Virus record (IMG/VR): IMGVR_UViG_3300035698_009791
Span: 1 to 27,923 of that record
From: a virus
Strand: one strand, 5' to 3'
DNA length: 27,923 bases
Shown one piece after another: positions 19,502 through 27,923 of the stretch (within the stretch, counting starts at the first letter, position 1; each line of letters starts with the position of its first letter). A program made the translations under genes and the position numbers. The notes under the pieces are model-generated. The model made no database searches, had not been told where the DNA came from, and saw only the letters and a list, made by a program, of their open reading frames with translations.

Positions 19502-21703
19502 TTAAAAATTTAAAAATAATTGATTTTCTTCTTTTTGTTTTCGTGTATTTTGCCGTATTCTTTTCATATAAAATCGTTCCCAATCTTCATTTGGAAATGC
19601 TACTTTTATAATTCTCTTTAATATATTATAGATTCTATTATTCCAATAAAAATATTCATCATATTTCCCCTCATATTCATCTACCATTATGTAATCTTTT
19701 GATATACTATCTTTAACAATATATTCCACTTCATAGCTTTGTAAATATCCTGTTTTTTCAATCATTCTTTCTGCTACCATTACATGCGGTAATTTTGATT
19801 GATATTCATATGGTGGTTTTGTAATTTTCATTCGTATAATTAAATCTTCTATATCTAATTTACCATCTATTACTTTTCTTTGGCTTTCTTCAATAAAAAA
19901 TACACAATCCTCTATATTATAATTATCAAATAAAATATGTTTAATTAATTCTTCTTGTTTTTCACTAGCATATTTAATTGTATTTCTTTTAATATAATCA
20001 AGTCCTTTTGTATAAAGCTCATTTGTTTTTTTACCATTTAAGCTTGATGCAATTCCAGTATAATTTTTTTTATCTATTAATAAAAATCTACTAAATGTTT
20101 TATCATCTTCTAAATTAATTTTTGAATCTACTATTCCATATCTTTTTAATTCATCTTCTAATACTATATGGTATTCTTTTAAAATATTATCTATATTATT
20201 TTTAATTTTATTTTCCTTATCACTTAGAAATAAACTATCTGTATCCCCATAAATTACATCTAATCCAATAGTATTAAAATAATCTTTAGTAAATGTTATT
20301 AGCCATTGCCCCATTTTAGTAATTGATTCTGCTATCTCAACTGAATACCATCTACTTTGTTGCATTCCCATTATACCATAAATAGAATTAGTAAGTGCTT
20401 TAACTACATACTCATTACTTTCAATTGTATCATATTCTGCTCCTTTATTTTTTCCGTCTTCTATCATTTTAAGTTTTTGGTCTTTATATAATTTTCTTTT
20501 ACCAATCATTCCTTCAATCGTTTCTTTTACTATTGATTTCTTTTTATTTGTAAATTTAAAACCTGAACCTGGATTTTTTATTTCACCATCTTTACTTAAT
20601 GTATCAAACCCAATATTTGAAGTCATTATTATACTAGGATATAAACTAGAAAAATCAAAAACATATACATTATCATATAATCCTCTTTCTGGGTCTAAAA
20701 CAATTGCCCCTGCATATTTTGCCTTTCCTGTAAATTCTTTTTTAGAGGGGCATATAATATTTTTTTCTTTTGCATTTTTTAATAAATAATTATCTAATAA
20801 TTCTGATACATAAAATTGACCAATAAAAGTATTACACCATTTTGCTTCTTTAATTATTAATTTAAAACAATCTGTTTTTTCATCTAAGTCTTTTAATAAT
20901 TGAACATCTTGAATATTATATTCTTTTAATAATTCAGGTTCTTTATTATACATATCAATAATTCTTTTTCCACTATGACTTATTTTTCCCTTTCCTAAAA
21001 AATGATTACTAACATATTCTAATGAATTTTTGGGTAAATTAAATAATGAAATAAATCTTTTCATCATATCAATATGTGCTACCTGTCTCCAATTAAATTT
21101 TAATTTATATAATTTCATTCTTTCCCTAATATATGGTAAATCAAATCCACCTGAATTCCAACCAGTAATTATATCATATCGTTTAAAAAGATTTAAGCAA
21201 TTTTGTAAAAGAACCTTTTCATTTTTATCATCAAAATAAAATTTATTTCCAGAACTATCAATTCCTGCCATAGTGAGCATGGGGTATGCACCAATATTTA
21301 TTCCTATATGACTATCATCTGTTTCAATATCAAAATATAAAATATCATAATTATCATCTACCTCTATTTTATTATCAATACAATATCTTTTTAAACTATC
21401 AAAATCAGATTCATATGTTTCAATATTTTCTTTTTTTAAATATTCTAATACTGCTTGTTTAGCATCTTGTTCATATTTACTATTTAAGTTCTGGGAATAT
21501 AATCTTACATATTCATTTCCAATAATATAATCATCTATCATTTCAGATTCTTTCATCTTATCTAGATTTATTTTTATCAAATCTATTTTTTTAATATAAA
21601 AATACCATTTAAAATCTAATATCTCTTTTTGTTTTTTTGTATTATCTTCTTTGTATTCTAATATTATTTTATCTTTATATGTATATCCATTTATATATTT
21701 CAT
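19502..21703 (-). CDS. polB: Family B DNA polymerase with 3'-5' exonuclease
   Basis: 733 aa. Exonuclease motifs: ExoI YFDIETD (123-129, Asp125/Glu127), ExoII TGWNSGGFDLPYI (180-192), ExoIII YNIQDVQLL (262-270). Polymerase motifs: A, VFDFSSLYPSI (348-358, Asp350); B, KALTNSIYG (435-443); C, YGDTDS (485-490). No TPR insertions of protein-primed polymerases are evident, so it is a replicase of the RNA/DNA-primed kind. The last residues ENQLFLNF form a hexapeptide-type clamp-binding motif, fitting the DnaN-like gene two genes upstream. Starts 3 nt after the helicase-methylase stop. Confidence 0.95.
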   Translation of the reverse strand: MKYINGYTYKDKIILEYKEDNTKKQKEILDFKWYFYIKKIDLIKINLDKMKESEMIDDYIIGNEYVRLYSQNLNSKYEQDAKQAVLEYLKKENIETYESDFDSLKRYCIDNKIEVDDNYDILYFDIETDDSHIGINIGAYPMLTMAGIDSSGNKFYFDDKNEKVLLQNCLNLFKRYDIITGWNSGGFDLPYIRERMKLYKLKFNWRQVAHIDMMKRFISLFNLPKNSLEYVSNHFLGKGKISHSGKRIIDMYNKEPELLKEYNIQDVQLLKDLDEKTDCFKLIIKEAKWCNTFIGQFYVSELLDNYLLKNAKEKNIICPSKKEFTGKAKYAGAIVLDPERGLYDNVYVFDFSSLYPSIIMTSNIGFDTLSKDGEIKNPGSGFKFTNKKKSIVKETIEGMIGKRKLYKDQKLKMIEDGKNKGAEYDTIESNEYVVKALTNSIYGIMGMQQSRWYSVEIAESITKMGQWLITFTKDYFNTIGLDVIYGDTDSLFLSDKENKIKNNIDNILKEYHIVLEDELKRYGIVDSKINLEDDKTFSRFLLIDKKNYTGIASSLNGKKTNELYTKGLDYIKRNTIKYASEKQEELIKHILFDNYNIEDCVFFIEESQRKVIDGKLDIEDLIIRMKITKPPYEYQSKLPHVMVAERMIEKTGYLQSYEVEYIVKDSISKDYIMVDEYEGKYDEYFYWNNRIYNILKRIIKVAFPNEDWERFYMKRIRQNTRKQKEENQLFLNF

Positions 21704-21705
21704 AA

Positions 21706-23895
21706 TTAAAATAATGTTTGTTGTTTTTTAATATTATTGGCAGCTTCTAAATTAAGTTTAGCTTGATTATAATAACTTTGCTTTAATTCAATTCCTATAA
21801 ATTTTCTATCTGCTTTCAATGATTCATATCCTTCACTACCAATTCCCATAAACGGACTAAAAACTAAATCGCCTGGATTAGTCCATAAATATAAACATCT
21901 TTTTATTACTTCTAATTGTAATGGACATATATGTTTTTCATCTTTTTCTTCTCTAGCACTTGTCTTTTGTAATGTTTCTCCCTGTTTAATATCTGTCCAT
22001 ATTGGACTTGCTATTTTTTGCCAATAACTTACTGGATAACTTTCTGGAGTATGTGTAATTGGTTCTAAATTTTCTCCAGGTTTTCTCATTGTAATTAGAT
22101 AATCAGCAATCCCCTGTCTACACATTGAACTATCCTTTTTTATTTGTTTATGTAATAATCCTAATGCTTTTGTTCTTTGCATTGCAACTACTGGGTCTTT
22201 CCAAATAACTACTTCACTTTGAAATATCCATCCTTCATCTTGATACATTCTAATTAAATCACCTCTAAAATCTTTTATGCCAATATATCCCTCAACACTT
22301 TTCCTTGTTGGTAAAAGCATACAATGAAAACTTAATAATCTTCCTGGCTTTGTTATTCTAAGTTGTTCTTTTATCAAAAATTTATAATGTTCATAAAATT
22401 CATTATCATTTTTGCAATTACCCATATCTCTTTCACTATCAGAATAAGTATAAAGACTTGAAAATGGTGGACTAAATATTGAATAATGAATACTATTGTC
22501 TTCTATTTTTTTTGATTGTTCTACACAATCTCCTAACATTATTTTATAATCTTTTCCTTCAATTATTTCTTCATTATATTTTTTTTCTTTTTTCATAAAA
22601 GTAAAATAAGTTTTAACATTATTAATTATATTATCATTCATTTGAATATGTCTTTTTCTTTTTTGTTTTATTGAATTTAAAACTTTAATTTCTTTTTCAC
22701 TTAATACAATATATACATTAACATTATTTTTTTGACCAAATCTCCAACATCTTCGTATTGCTTGATAATATGCTTCATATGAATATGATAATCCACAAAA
22801 AATAACATTACTACAATTTTGCCAGTTCATACCGAATCCAGCTATCTTTGGTTTAGTTATTAGAATATTTACATTACCTTTAGCAAAATCAAGCATTGTT
22901 TTTGCTTTAAATTCATTTGTATTTTTCCCACTTAATTGAGTACTATTTTTTATTTTTTTTTCTAATAAATCACCTTCAATATTATAATCGCACCAAATAA
23001 TAAATTGTTTATTTGGATTATTATTTATTATTTTTTCAACTTCATTAACTCTATTATTTAAACTTTCTTTTCTTGCTCCACGAATTTCATTAAATCCTTG
23101 TGCTGGCATAGTAAATAATTGTCCTTCTGTTCTTTTACTTTTTAATAATATTTCATTTTCAATTAACTTTGGTATTTTATATTTTTCATTATCAAACCCA
23201 ATATCTCCTGGGTCTGTTAACATTACTGACCATGTTCCTATAAATTTCCAAAATTCAGATTCCGCATGTCCCTTTAATCTCCATGTCTTTGAATGTGAAA
23301 CATCATTTATAAAATACATTGCTAACATTTCTACTCTACTTGTAACATTTAAAAATTCACAATGATTACCTAATTCCATAAAATCATTAGGGCTAGGTGT
23401 AGCAGTACATGCAAGTTTATATTTAGTAAACTGAAAATCATCTATTAATTTATTTCTAAATTTACCAGTATATGATTTTAAAATTGAACTTTCATCTAAC
23501 ACTATTCCTACAAAATCATCTGCATTAAATTTATGAAGTTTTTCATAATTAGTAATATTAATACCATTTATTATGTCTGATTGTTCTTCAACTATTTTAA
23601 CATCAATTCCAAACTTCCCTCCCTCTTCTTTTGTTTGTTGACTAACTGCTAATGGTGCTAAGATTAATATTGGTTTATTTTCTTTTTTATTAATTTGATT
23701 AGCCCATTCAAGTTGCATTATTGTTTTACCAAGTCCACAATCTGCAAAAATAGCACTTCTTCCTTTTTTTAATGACCATTTAACAATAGCTTTTTGAAAA
23801 TCAAATAAATGTTTATTTAATTTATTTTCATCAATATCAAATCCACTATTTTCAATTTTTAATATTTTTTTATCTAAAAACTTATTATAACTCAT
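21706..23895 (-). CDS. SNF2-type helicase fused to DNA methyltransferase
   Basis: 729 aa. N-terminal SF2/SNF2-like ATPase: Walker A ADCGLGKT (51-58), LDESS box (133-137), TATPSP (164-169), and motif VI QAIRRCWRFGQ (378-388). C-terminal amino-methyltransferase from about 450: MLGDCVE, catalytic SPPF (475-478, typical of N4-cytosine/N6-adenine enzymes with motif IV first), and SAM motif SPFMGIGSEGYESL (680-693), with GIEL after it. It may translocate on DNA while methylating, or read host marks. No nuclease is fused. The terminal KKQQTLF matches the QxxLF clamp-binding pentapeptide. Start ATG is 4 nt past the clamp gene. Confidence 0.9.
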   Translation of the reverse strand: MSYNKFLDKKILKIENSGFDIDENKLNKHLFDFQKAIVKWSLKKGRSAIFADCGLGKTIMQLEWANQINKKENKPILILAPLAVSQQTKEEGGKFGIDVKIVEEQSDIINGINITNYEKLHKFNADDFVGIVLDESSILKSYTGKFRNKLIDDFQFTKYKLACTATPSPNDFMELGNHCEFLNVTSRVEMLAMYFINDVSHSKTWRLKGHAESEFWKFIGTWSVMLTDPGDIGFDNEKYKIPKLIENEILLKSKRTEGQLFTMPAQGFNEIRGARKESLNNRVNEVEKIINNNPNKQFIIWCDYNIEGDLLEKKIKNSTQLSGKNTNEFKAKTMLDFAKGNVNILITKPKIAGFGMNWQNCSNVIFCGLSYSYEAYYQAIRRCWRFGQKNNVNVYIVLSEKEIKVLNSIKQKRKRHIQMNDNIINNVKTYFTFMKKEKKYNEEIIEGKDYKIMLGDCVEQSKKIEDNSIHYSIFSPPFSSLYTYSDSERDMGNCKNDNEFYEHYKFLIKEQLRITKPGRLLSFHCMLLPTRKSVEGYIGIKDFRGDLIRMYQDEGWIFQSEVVIWKDPVVAMQRTKALGLLHKQIKKDSSMCRQGIADYLITMRKPGENLEPITHTPESYPVSYWQKIASPIWTDIKQGETLQKTSAREEKDEKHICPLQLEVIKRCLYLWTNPGDLVFSPFMGIGSEGYESLKADRKFIGIELKQSYYNQAKLNLEAANNIKKQQTLF

Positions 23896-23898
23896 AAT

Positions 23899-24963
23899 TT
23901 AATTATTTAATGGCATTAATATGCAAATATAATTATTATCTATTTCTGCTTTAATTATTGATGGTGATTTATTATCATTAATTCCTATTTTTATTTTATC
24001 ACTATTAATATTTTCAATGATTTCTAATAAATATAAATAATTAAATTTTATATTATTATCATCTCCTTTCTTTTCTATATTTAATTCACTTTTATTATCT
24101 CCTTTTTGTGATTCAGTATTAATAATTAATTTATCATTTATTTCTAAACTAATACTATCATCTAATGCAAATATAGAATTGGTTTTAATAGCATTAATTA
24201 ATTCATTTTTATTTATTAATATTTCTGTTTTTACTTCATTGGGAATTAATTGAGTATATTCTGGGAAACTACCCTCTATTAATCTAGATAATAAATTAAT
24301 ATTTTTTGTTTTGAATAATATATTATTATCATTAACTACTATTTTTATTTTTTCATCATTTATCTTTGATAAAACATTTATAAGTATATTTAAAATTTTT
24401 GATGGAACAATTAATTTTCTTTCTTCACCGTTTATTTTAATTTTTTTCTCAGCTAATCTCATACCATCACTTGATGCTAAAATTAACTCTTTACCAAATG
24501 AAAATAATATTCCTGATAATTCAATTCTAATATCACTTGTCGATGAAGCAAATAAAATTTGTGATAATGATTCTTTTAATTCTTTTACATCCACTTCATA
24601 TTCAAATCCATCATTCTGTTCTGGTAAAGTTGGATATTCTTCTTTATTTTGTAAATTAATATTAGTCTTATGTGTTTTACTTTTTATTGAACATTTTTTA
24701 TTAAAATTTAATTCAATATCTTCACTTGTAATTAAATTAATATAATCTTGTAGTGTTTTTGAATTTATTAAATATTCATTTTCCTCATATTCACCATCTT
24801 GTTTATATTCAATAACATTTTCCATATCGGTAGTGATAAATTTTACATTATCTTTTTCTACTTTAATAAATAGATTACTTAAAATTGGTAAAATATTATT
24901 CTTATTAGCTAATGGACAAACTATTGATAAAATGTTTTTTAATTCTTGTTGTTTAAATTTCAT
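23899..24963 (-). CDS. dnaN: DNA polymerase III beta-type sliding clamp
   Basis: 354 aa, the usual length of a bacterial three-domain clamp. Recognisable blocks: ILSIVCPLANKNNILPILSN (N-terminal helix), EYPTLPE (106-113 region), ASSDGMRLAEKKI (domain 2), RLIEGSFPEYTQLIP (the classic (R)LI(E)G.FP.Y..(V)IP block), and the C-terminal YICILMPLNN, equivalent to the Y..MPM.. ending that lines the hydrophobic peptide pocket. It forms a ring that tethers polymerase and other proteins. A bacterial clamp paired with a family B polymerase is unusual but seen in some phages. It needs a clamp loader; none is visible here, so the host's may serve. Confidence 0.93.
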   Translation of the reverse strand: MKFKQQELKNILSIVCPLANKNNILPILSNLFIKVEKDNVKFITTDMENVIEYKQDGEYEENEYLINSKTLQDYINLITSEDIELNFNKKCSIKSKTHKTNINLQNKEEYPTLPEQNDGFEYEVDVKELKESLSQILFASSTSDIRIELSGILFSFGKELILASSDGMRLAEKKIKINGEERKLIVPSKILNILINVLSKINDEKIKIVVNDNNILFKTKNINLLSRLIEGSFPEYTQLIPNEVKTEILINKNELINAIKTNSIFALDDSISLEINDKLIINTESQKGDNKSELNIEKKGDDNNIKFNYLYLLEIIENINSDKIKIGINDNKSPSIIKAEIDNNYICILMPLNN

Positions 24964-24974
24964 AGTTTTTATTA

Positions 24975-26219
24975 TTATTCTTTATTAATTATTTTACCAT
25001 CTTCAATATATATCCCAACTGCTTCTTCTTGATTATTAACTACTCTTTCTAAGAATAATGTTAATTCATCATATCCATTAACTATTTCAGCAAGTAGTTT
25101 TATATTTTCATCATCGAAATCATTACCATTTTTTATATTAGCTAATTTTAATTCAACTCCCTCTCTAATACAAGTTTCAACATACATCGCAATTGCAATT
25201 TTTAATCCTTCACTAGTTGATAATTGTTTAATGGGGATATTTTTATATAATATTTTTTCTTCTGTAACCTCTAATCCATCTAATGGTAATTTCATAGCAG
25301 ATAATAATTGTTGTCTTTGGTGTTGACCATCTTTGTATTGTTGGTCTAATTCATTCCATTCAGTTTTCTTTTCTACAACTTTATTATTACTATCTAATAC
25401 TTGATGTGCTTGTCTTATTTTTTTATTTACATTATCAGCATCATCTAAATCACATTTAATAGAATCTAAATTACTTTCTGGTTTTTTAATTTCTTCTAAT
25501 TCTTTATTTAATATTTCTAAATTTTTTATTTCTTTTTTTAGATGTTCAATTTCTTCATTATTACTTTTAATATCATCTTGTGAACCATTATATTTTCTAT
25601 GATTATTCCCCTCATCTTCATATTTTTGAGTTAATCCAATAATATCAATTTCTTCTTTATCTTGATATTTTTTAGCATCATTAATTTCATCATCATTATA
25701 TTGTGCTAATGCTTTTCCTTCAATACCAGTTTGATGTCTTTTATTATAAATTTCTTGTAATTTAGTATCTTCTTGTTCTAAATCAACTCCTGAAAATTTA
25801 ATTAAATCTTCTCGTTGTTCTTTTTCTGATTTATTTAGAAATTCATTTGGGTCAAAACTTTTACCCCCAGTTAATTTATTTAAAAACCCCTGAGGACTAG
25901 GATATTTCATCCCATCATTATTTATAACTTGTAAAGTTTCTCCATTTTCTGTAATTACTTTTTTAATTTTATATTTAACTTCTTCTCCTTTATTATTTTT
26001 ACCCTCAACCTCTAATTCTAATTGTGCTTTATCCTCTCCTTCTCTTATTGGTTGTTTTGTAATTTTATCTTTTCCTGCTAAAATATTTTTAATACCATCT
26101 AATGTAGATGATTTCCCTGCCCCATTTTTACCAGAAACGATTACTAAATTTCCCTCTGGTATAATTTCAAGTTCTTTTATACCTTTATAATTGATTGCTT
26201 TGTATTTTACTATTTTCAT
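24975..26219 (-). CDS. SbcC/RecF-like SMC ATPase
   Basis: 414 aa. Walker A SGKNGAGKSS (29-38) after an N-terminal IVKYKAINYKGIKELEI strand pair, the common start of RecF/SbcC/Rad50 ATPases. A short coiled coil lies at about 200-310 (NNEEIEHLKKEIKNLEILNKELEEIKK), without a clear zinc hook. The ABC-type signature region LSTSEGLKIAIAM follows, then KLANIKNGNDFDDENIKLLAEI where Walker B and D-loop should lie, in the degenerate form common for small phage versions. It probably works with the adjacent nuclease on DNA ends in recombination-dependent replication. Confidence 0.85.
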   Translation of the reverse strand: MKIVKYKAINYKGIKELEIIPEGNLVIVSGKNGAGKSSTLDGIKNILAGKDKITKQPIREGEDKAQLELEVEGKNNKGEEVKYKIKKVITENGETLQVINNDGMKYPSPQGFLNKLTGGKSFDPNEFLNKSEKEQREDLIKFSGVDLEQEDTKLQEIYNKRHQTGIEGKALAQYNDDEINDAKKYQDKEEIDIIGLTQKYEDEGNNHRKYNGSQDDIKSNNEEIEHLKKEIKNLEILNKELEEIKKPESNLDSIKCDLDDADNVNKKIRQAHQVLDSNNKVVEKKTEWNELDQQYKDGQHQRQQLLSAMKLPLDGLEVTEEKILYKNIPIKQLSTSEGLKIAIAMYVETCIREGVELKLANIKNGNDFDDENIKLLAEIVNGYDELTLFLERVVNNQEEAVGIYIEDGKIINKE

Positions 26220-26228
26220 ACTTTTTTA

Positions 26229-27167
26229 TTAATATTTTTTAAACCAAGTTGTATATCCTTTAGTTTCACTATTTATAAAATTTAATTCCTGTTCATTATA
26301 TCCTAATTCACTTCCCTCTTTTTTTATAATCATATCTTTCCAATCTGAATAAATAATTTGCCAATCACCAACTACTGCTTTATTTCCTCTTGCATTACTT
26401 ATTTTAGCCTTTGGTAAACTTTTCCAATCAATAGATTCTAATGGGTATTTATATTTAAATTCTGATGGTGGTTCAATATCTTTTTGGATATAATCATTCC
26501 AAATTCTTTCATATCTTTTATAAACATCTTCATATAAATCAAATTCAATACCACCACATTTAAATTTATTACCATTTCTAATTAAAACAAATTGATAAAA
26601 ATCTTCAGGGATAAATCCATTATTACTAAAATGTAATTGGAATAAATATCCTTTATCAACATTCATAAAATCCATATATTGAGCAAGTTGTTTTAAATAT
26701 GTTAATTTTGGTTCACATCTTTTTAATTCAGCACCTGCATACGGACCATAAGATGTTTTTATTTCGACTGGAATTTCTATCCAATTTCCTTGCAATATTT
26801 CACCTTCTTTTCTTTCTTTAATAATTGCATCCATATATCCAGTAATGGGAACACCTAATCTTTCCATCTCTACTCTATGCTGTTCTGGTTTTTCAATCAT
26901 CTTACCATCTCTATCTTTATATGGTATTGGTTCAATAATAATATCTTCTAAATAACTTAAAATAACATCTTCAACTTTCTTTCTTATATTTAATCCAAAT
27001 TGAGTTTCAGGGGTCATTGGATTAGTGGGTTTAATTCCTTTAAATTTATAAAAAATTTCTAATTGGTTTGTTTCTGATTCTGTGCACCAGAATGATTTTT
27101 TTTCTCTATCTCTTTCTTCTCTTAAATCAAAAATCTTCTCTTTAATTATAGTTCTTAAAGTCTTCAT
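26229..27167 (-). CDS. RecB/Cas4-like PD-(D/E)XK exonuclease
   Basis: 312 aa. Core motifs: VPITGYMDAII (Asp113), WIEIPVEIKTSYG (Glu135, Lys137) and YLKQLAQYMDF (Gln160/Gln163), the D-ExK-QxxxY order of the RecB-type superfamily. Upstream is a helix with an NQLEIFYKFKG segment. No iron-sulphur Cys cluster as in Cas4/AddB is evident. It resembles phage recombination exonucleases that sit next to SbcC-like ATPases, degrading one strand to prepare ends. It has its own promoter upstream (27200-27228). Confidence 0.82.
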   Translation of the reverse strand: MKTLRTIIKEKIFDLREERDREKKSFWCTESETNQLEIFYKFKGIKPTNPMTPETQFGLNIRKKVEDVILSYLEDIIIEPIPYKDRDGKMIEKPEQHRVEMERLGVPITGYMDAIIKERKEGEILQGNWIEIPVEIKTSYGPYAGAELKRCEPKLTYLKQLAQYMDFMNVDKGYLFQLHFSNNGFIPEDFYQFVLIRNGNKFKCGGIEFDLYEDVYKRYERIWNDYIQKDIEPPSEFKYKYPLESIDWKSLPKAKISNARGNKAVVGDWQIIYSDWKDMIIKKEGSELGYNEQELNFINSETKGYTTWFKKY

Positions 27168-27199
27168 ACTTTTTTGTTTAATTTATTATTTATAATTAG

Positions 27200-27228
27200 A
27201 TTATATATTATTATATAAAATTAGTCAA
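27200..27228 (-). promoter_or_regulatory. Sigma70 promoter of the replication operon
   Basis: TTGACT (27223-27228), 17 bp, TATAAT (27200-27205), pointing left. The -35 overlaps the helicase stop codon. The expected start near 27193 gives a leader of about 25 nt before the exonuclease ATG. Confidence 0.85.
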
Positions 27229-27923
27229 TACTTTCATCTAATTCAAATTTCTTTTTAAATCTACTATTTACTAAATGACATAATATTTTAGGTGTCATTC
27301 CTGTTAATCTATTCTTAACAAGTGAAATCATAGTATCATTTGAATATATTTCAGTTGCTCCTGTTTTTTGATTTGCTAATTGTCTTTCTAAAATAAATAC
27401 TTGGTCTGCTTCTTGTGCTATTCCACTTGAATCTCTTATATCATTAATAGTTGGTTTATCTGTTTTTCTAGTATGAACCAAAAGCATTATCATTATTTTA
27501 TTTTTTATTGCTAATGTTTTTAAATCTCTACATACATTTCCTAAAAAAGCAGAATAGTTAGCATTCAATTGGGAATCATATCCAGTCTTGCGAGGAAGTA
27601 AAAATCCTAAATGGTCTACAACGATAAATTTTGTTCCATATTTTTTTATTCCATCTAATATTTTTTTCTCTAACCACTCTATTGTCCCTGAAGATGTTTT
27701 AAATGGTGAGAAAATTAAATAATCATTAGTGGCTCCCATTTCTTGAAATTTTTTCCATATATTTTCAATTATAACTTCATAGGAAAAGAATAAGCAAGGG
27801 ATACCATTACTGGACATATTATATGTTATTGATTGAGCATATGTTGTATTATGAGTTACTGTAAAATCACCTAACATAAATAATTTATTTTTATCAATCT
27901 CAAATCCATAATAATCACCAACG
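27221..27923 (-). CDS. dnaB: DnaB-like replicative helicase, C-terminal part with intein tail (partial)
   Basis: The frame is open to the window edge, so the ATG at 27877 is internal. The first residues, VGDYYGFEIDKNKLF then MLGDFTVTHN, are the C-terminal splicing motif of inteins (DYYGFEID...LGDFTVTHN with the penultimate His and final Asn), followed by extein TTYAQ. TTYAQ corresponds to the residues after GK in the Walker A loop, so the intein sits in the ATP-binding site. The extein continues with Walker B KFIVVDHLGFLLP, VHTRK, the DnaB motif DIRDSSGIAQEADQVFIL, and VKNRLTG. After splicing this would be the phage replicative helicase. The intein N-part and extein N-terminus lie beyond 27923. 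Confidence 0.9.
   Translation of the reverse strand, partial: VGDYYGFEIDKNKLFMLGDFTVTHNTTYAQSITYNMSSNGIPCLFFSYEVIIENIWKKFQEMGATNDYLIFSPFKTSSGTIEWLEKKILDGIKKYGTKFIVVDHLGFLLPRKTGYDSQLNANYSAFLGNVCRDLKTLAIKNKIMIMLLVHTRKTDKPTINDIRDSSGIAQEADQVFILERQLANQKTGATEIYSNDTMISLVKNRLTGMTPKILCHLVNSRFKKKFELDESID

Noticed and set aside
19502-27167. Plus-strand ORFs of 60-144 codons (for example 24311-24745 and 21030-21239)
   Set aside because: They lie antisense inside well-supported genes with clear motifs, have low-complexity Ser/Leu/Ile-rich products expected from AT-rich antisense frames, and have no start context of their own.

Overview
The window is a very AT-rich, gene-dense stretch of a tailed dsDNA phage genome, or a close prophage/plasmid relative. 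Every supported gene lies on the minus strand, so transcription runs from high to low coordinates. Phage identity rests on a large terminase with its small-subunit partner, a family B DNA polymerase, a DnaB-type helicase, and many tiny ORFs joined by ATGA overlaps. The host is bacterial: the phage carries its own bacterial-type beta clamp, and five near-perfect TTGACT-N17-TATAAT promoters are visible. TGA behaves as a stop (several ATGA stop/start overlaps), so the standard code fits. Almost no gene has a Shine-Dalgarno sequence; starts usually read TATATG or TTATG. No capsid, tail or lysis gene was recognised, so those lie outside the window.

Right block (27923-18641), replication and recombination: the C-terminal part of a DnaB-like helicase interrupted by an intein whose tail is visible at the window edge; a PD-(D/E)XK exonuclease; an SbcC/RecF-like ATPase; a DnaN-like clamp; an SNF2-helicase/DNA-methyltransferase fusion; family B polymerase; and a DUF3560 protein behind its own promoter and a perfect DnaA box. 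The fusion and the polymerase both end in clamp-binding-like peptides.

Middle block (18631-11325), nucleic-acid processing and host interaction: small proteins, a SprT-like metallopeptidase, a membrane protein, a Fic protein, a calcineurin-type phosphoesterase, a resolvase-like nuclease, an RNA ligase split into two ORFs by a GIY-YIG homing endonuclease, a one-cysteine thioredoxin-like protein and a cytosine-C5 methyltransferase.

Region 11240-10446 has no protein gene. A strong promoter points into about 730 nt that look like a large structured RNA containing two related 80-90 nt modules. It is followed by small ORFs and a rho-independent terminator near 8500.

Left block (8419-1): terminase small and large subunits; zinc-finger and other microproteins; a primase-like (AEP) candidate; a tRNA-Trp; membrane microproteins; a second structured RNA candidate (3519-3663) that is GC-rich against its surroundings; a polysaccharide deacetylase; a SpoVG-family protein; an ORF without ATG between 18-bp inverted repeats; and a truncated glycosyltransferase followed by a strong H-type pseudoknot at the left edge.

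All calls come from reading sequence and remembered family motifs; no database search was run.
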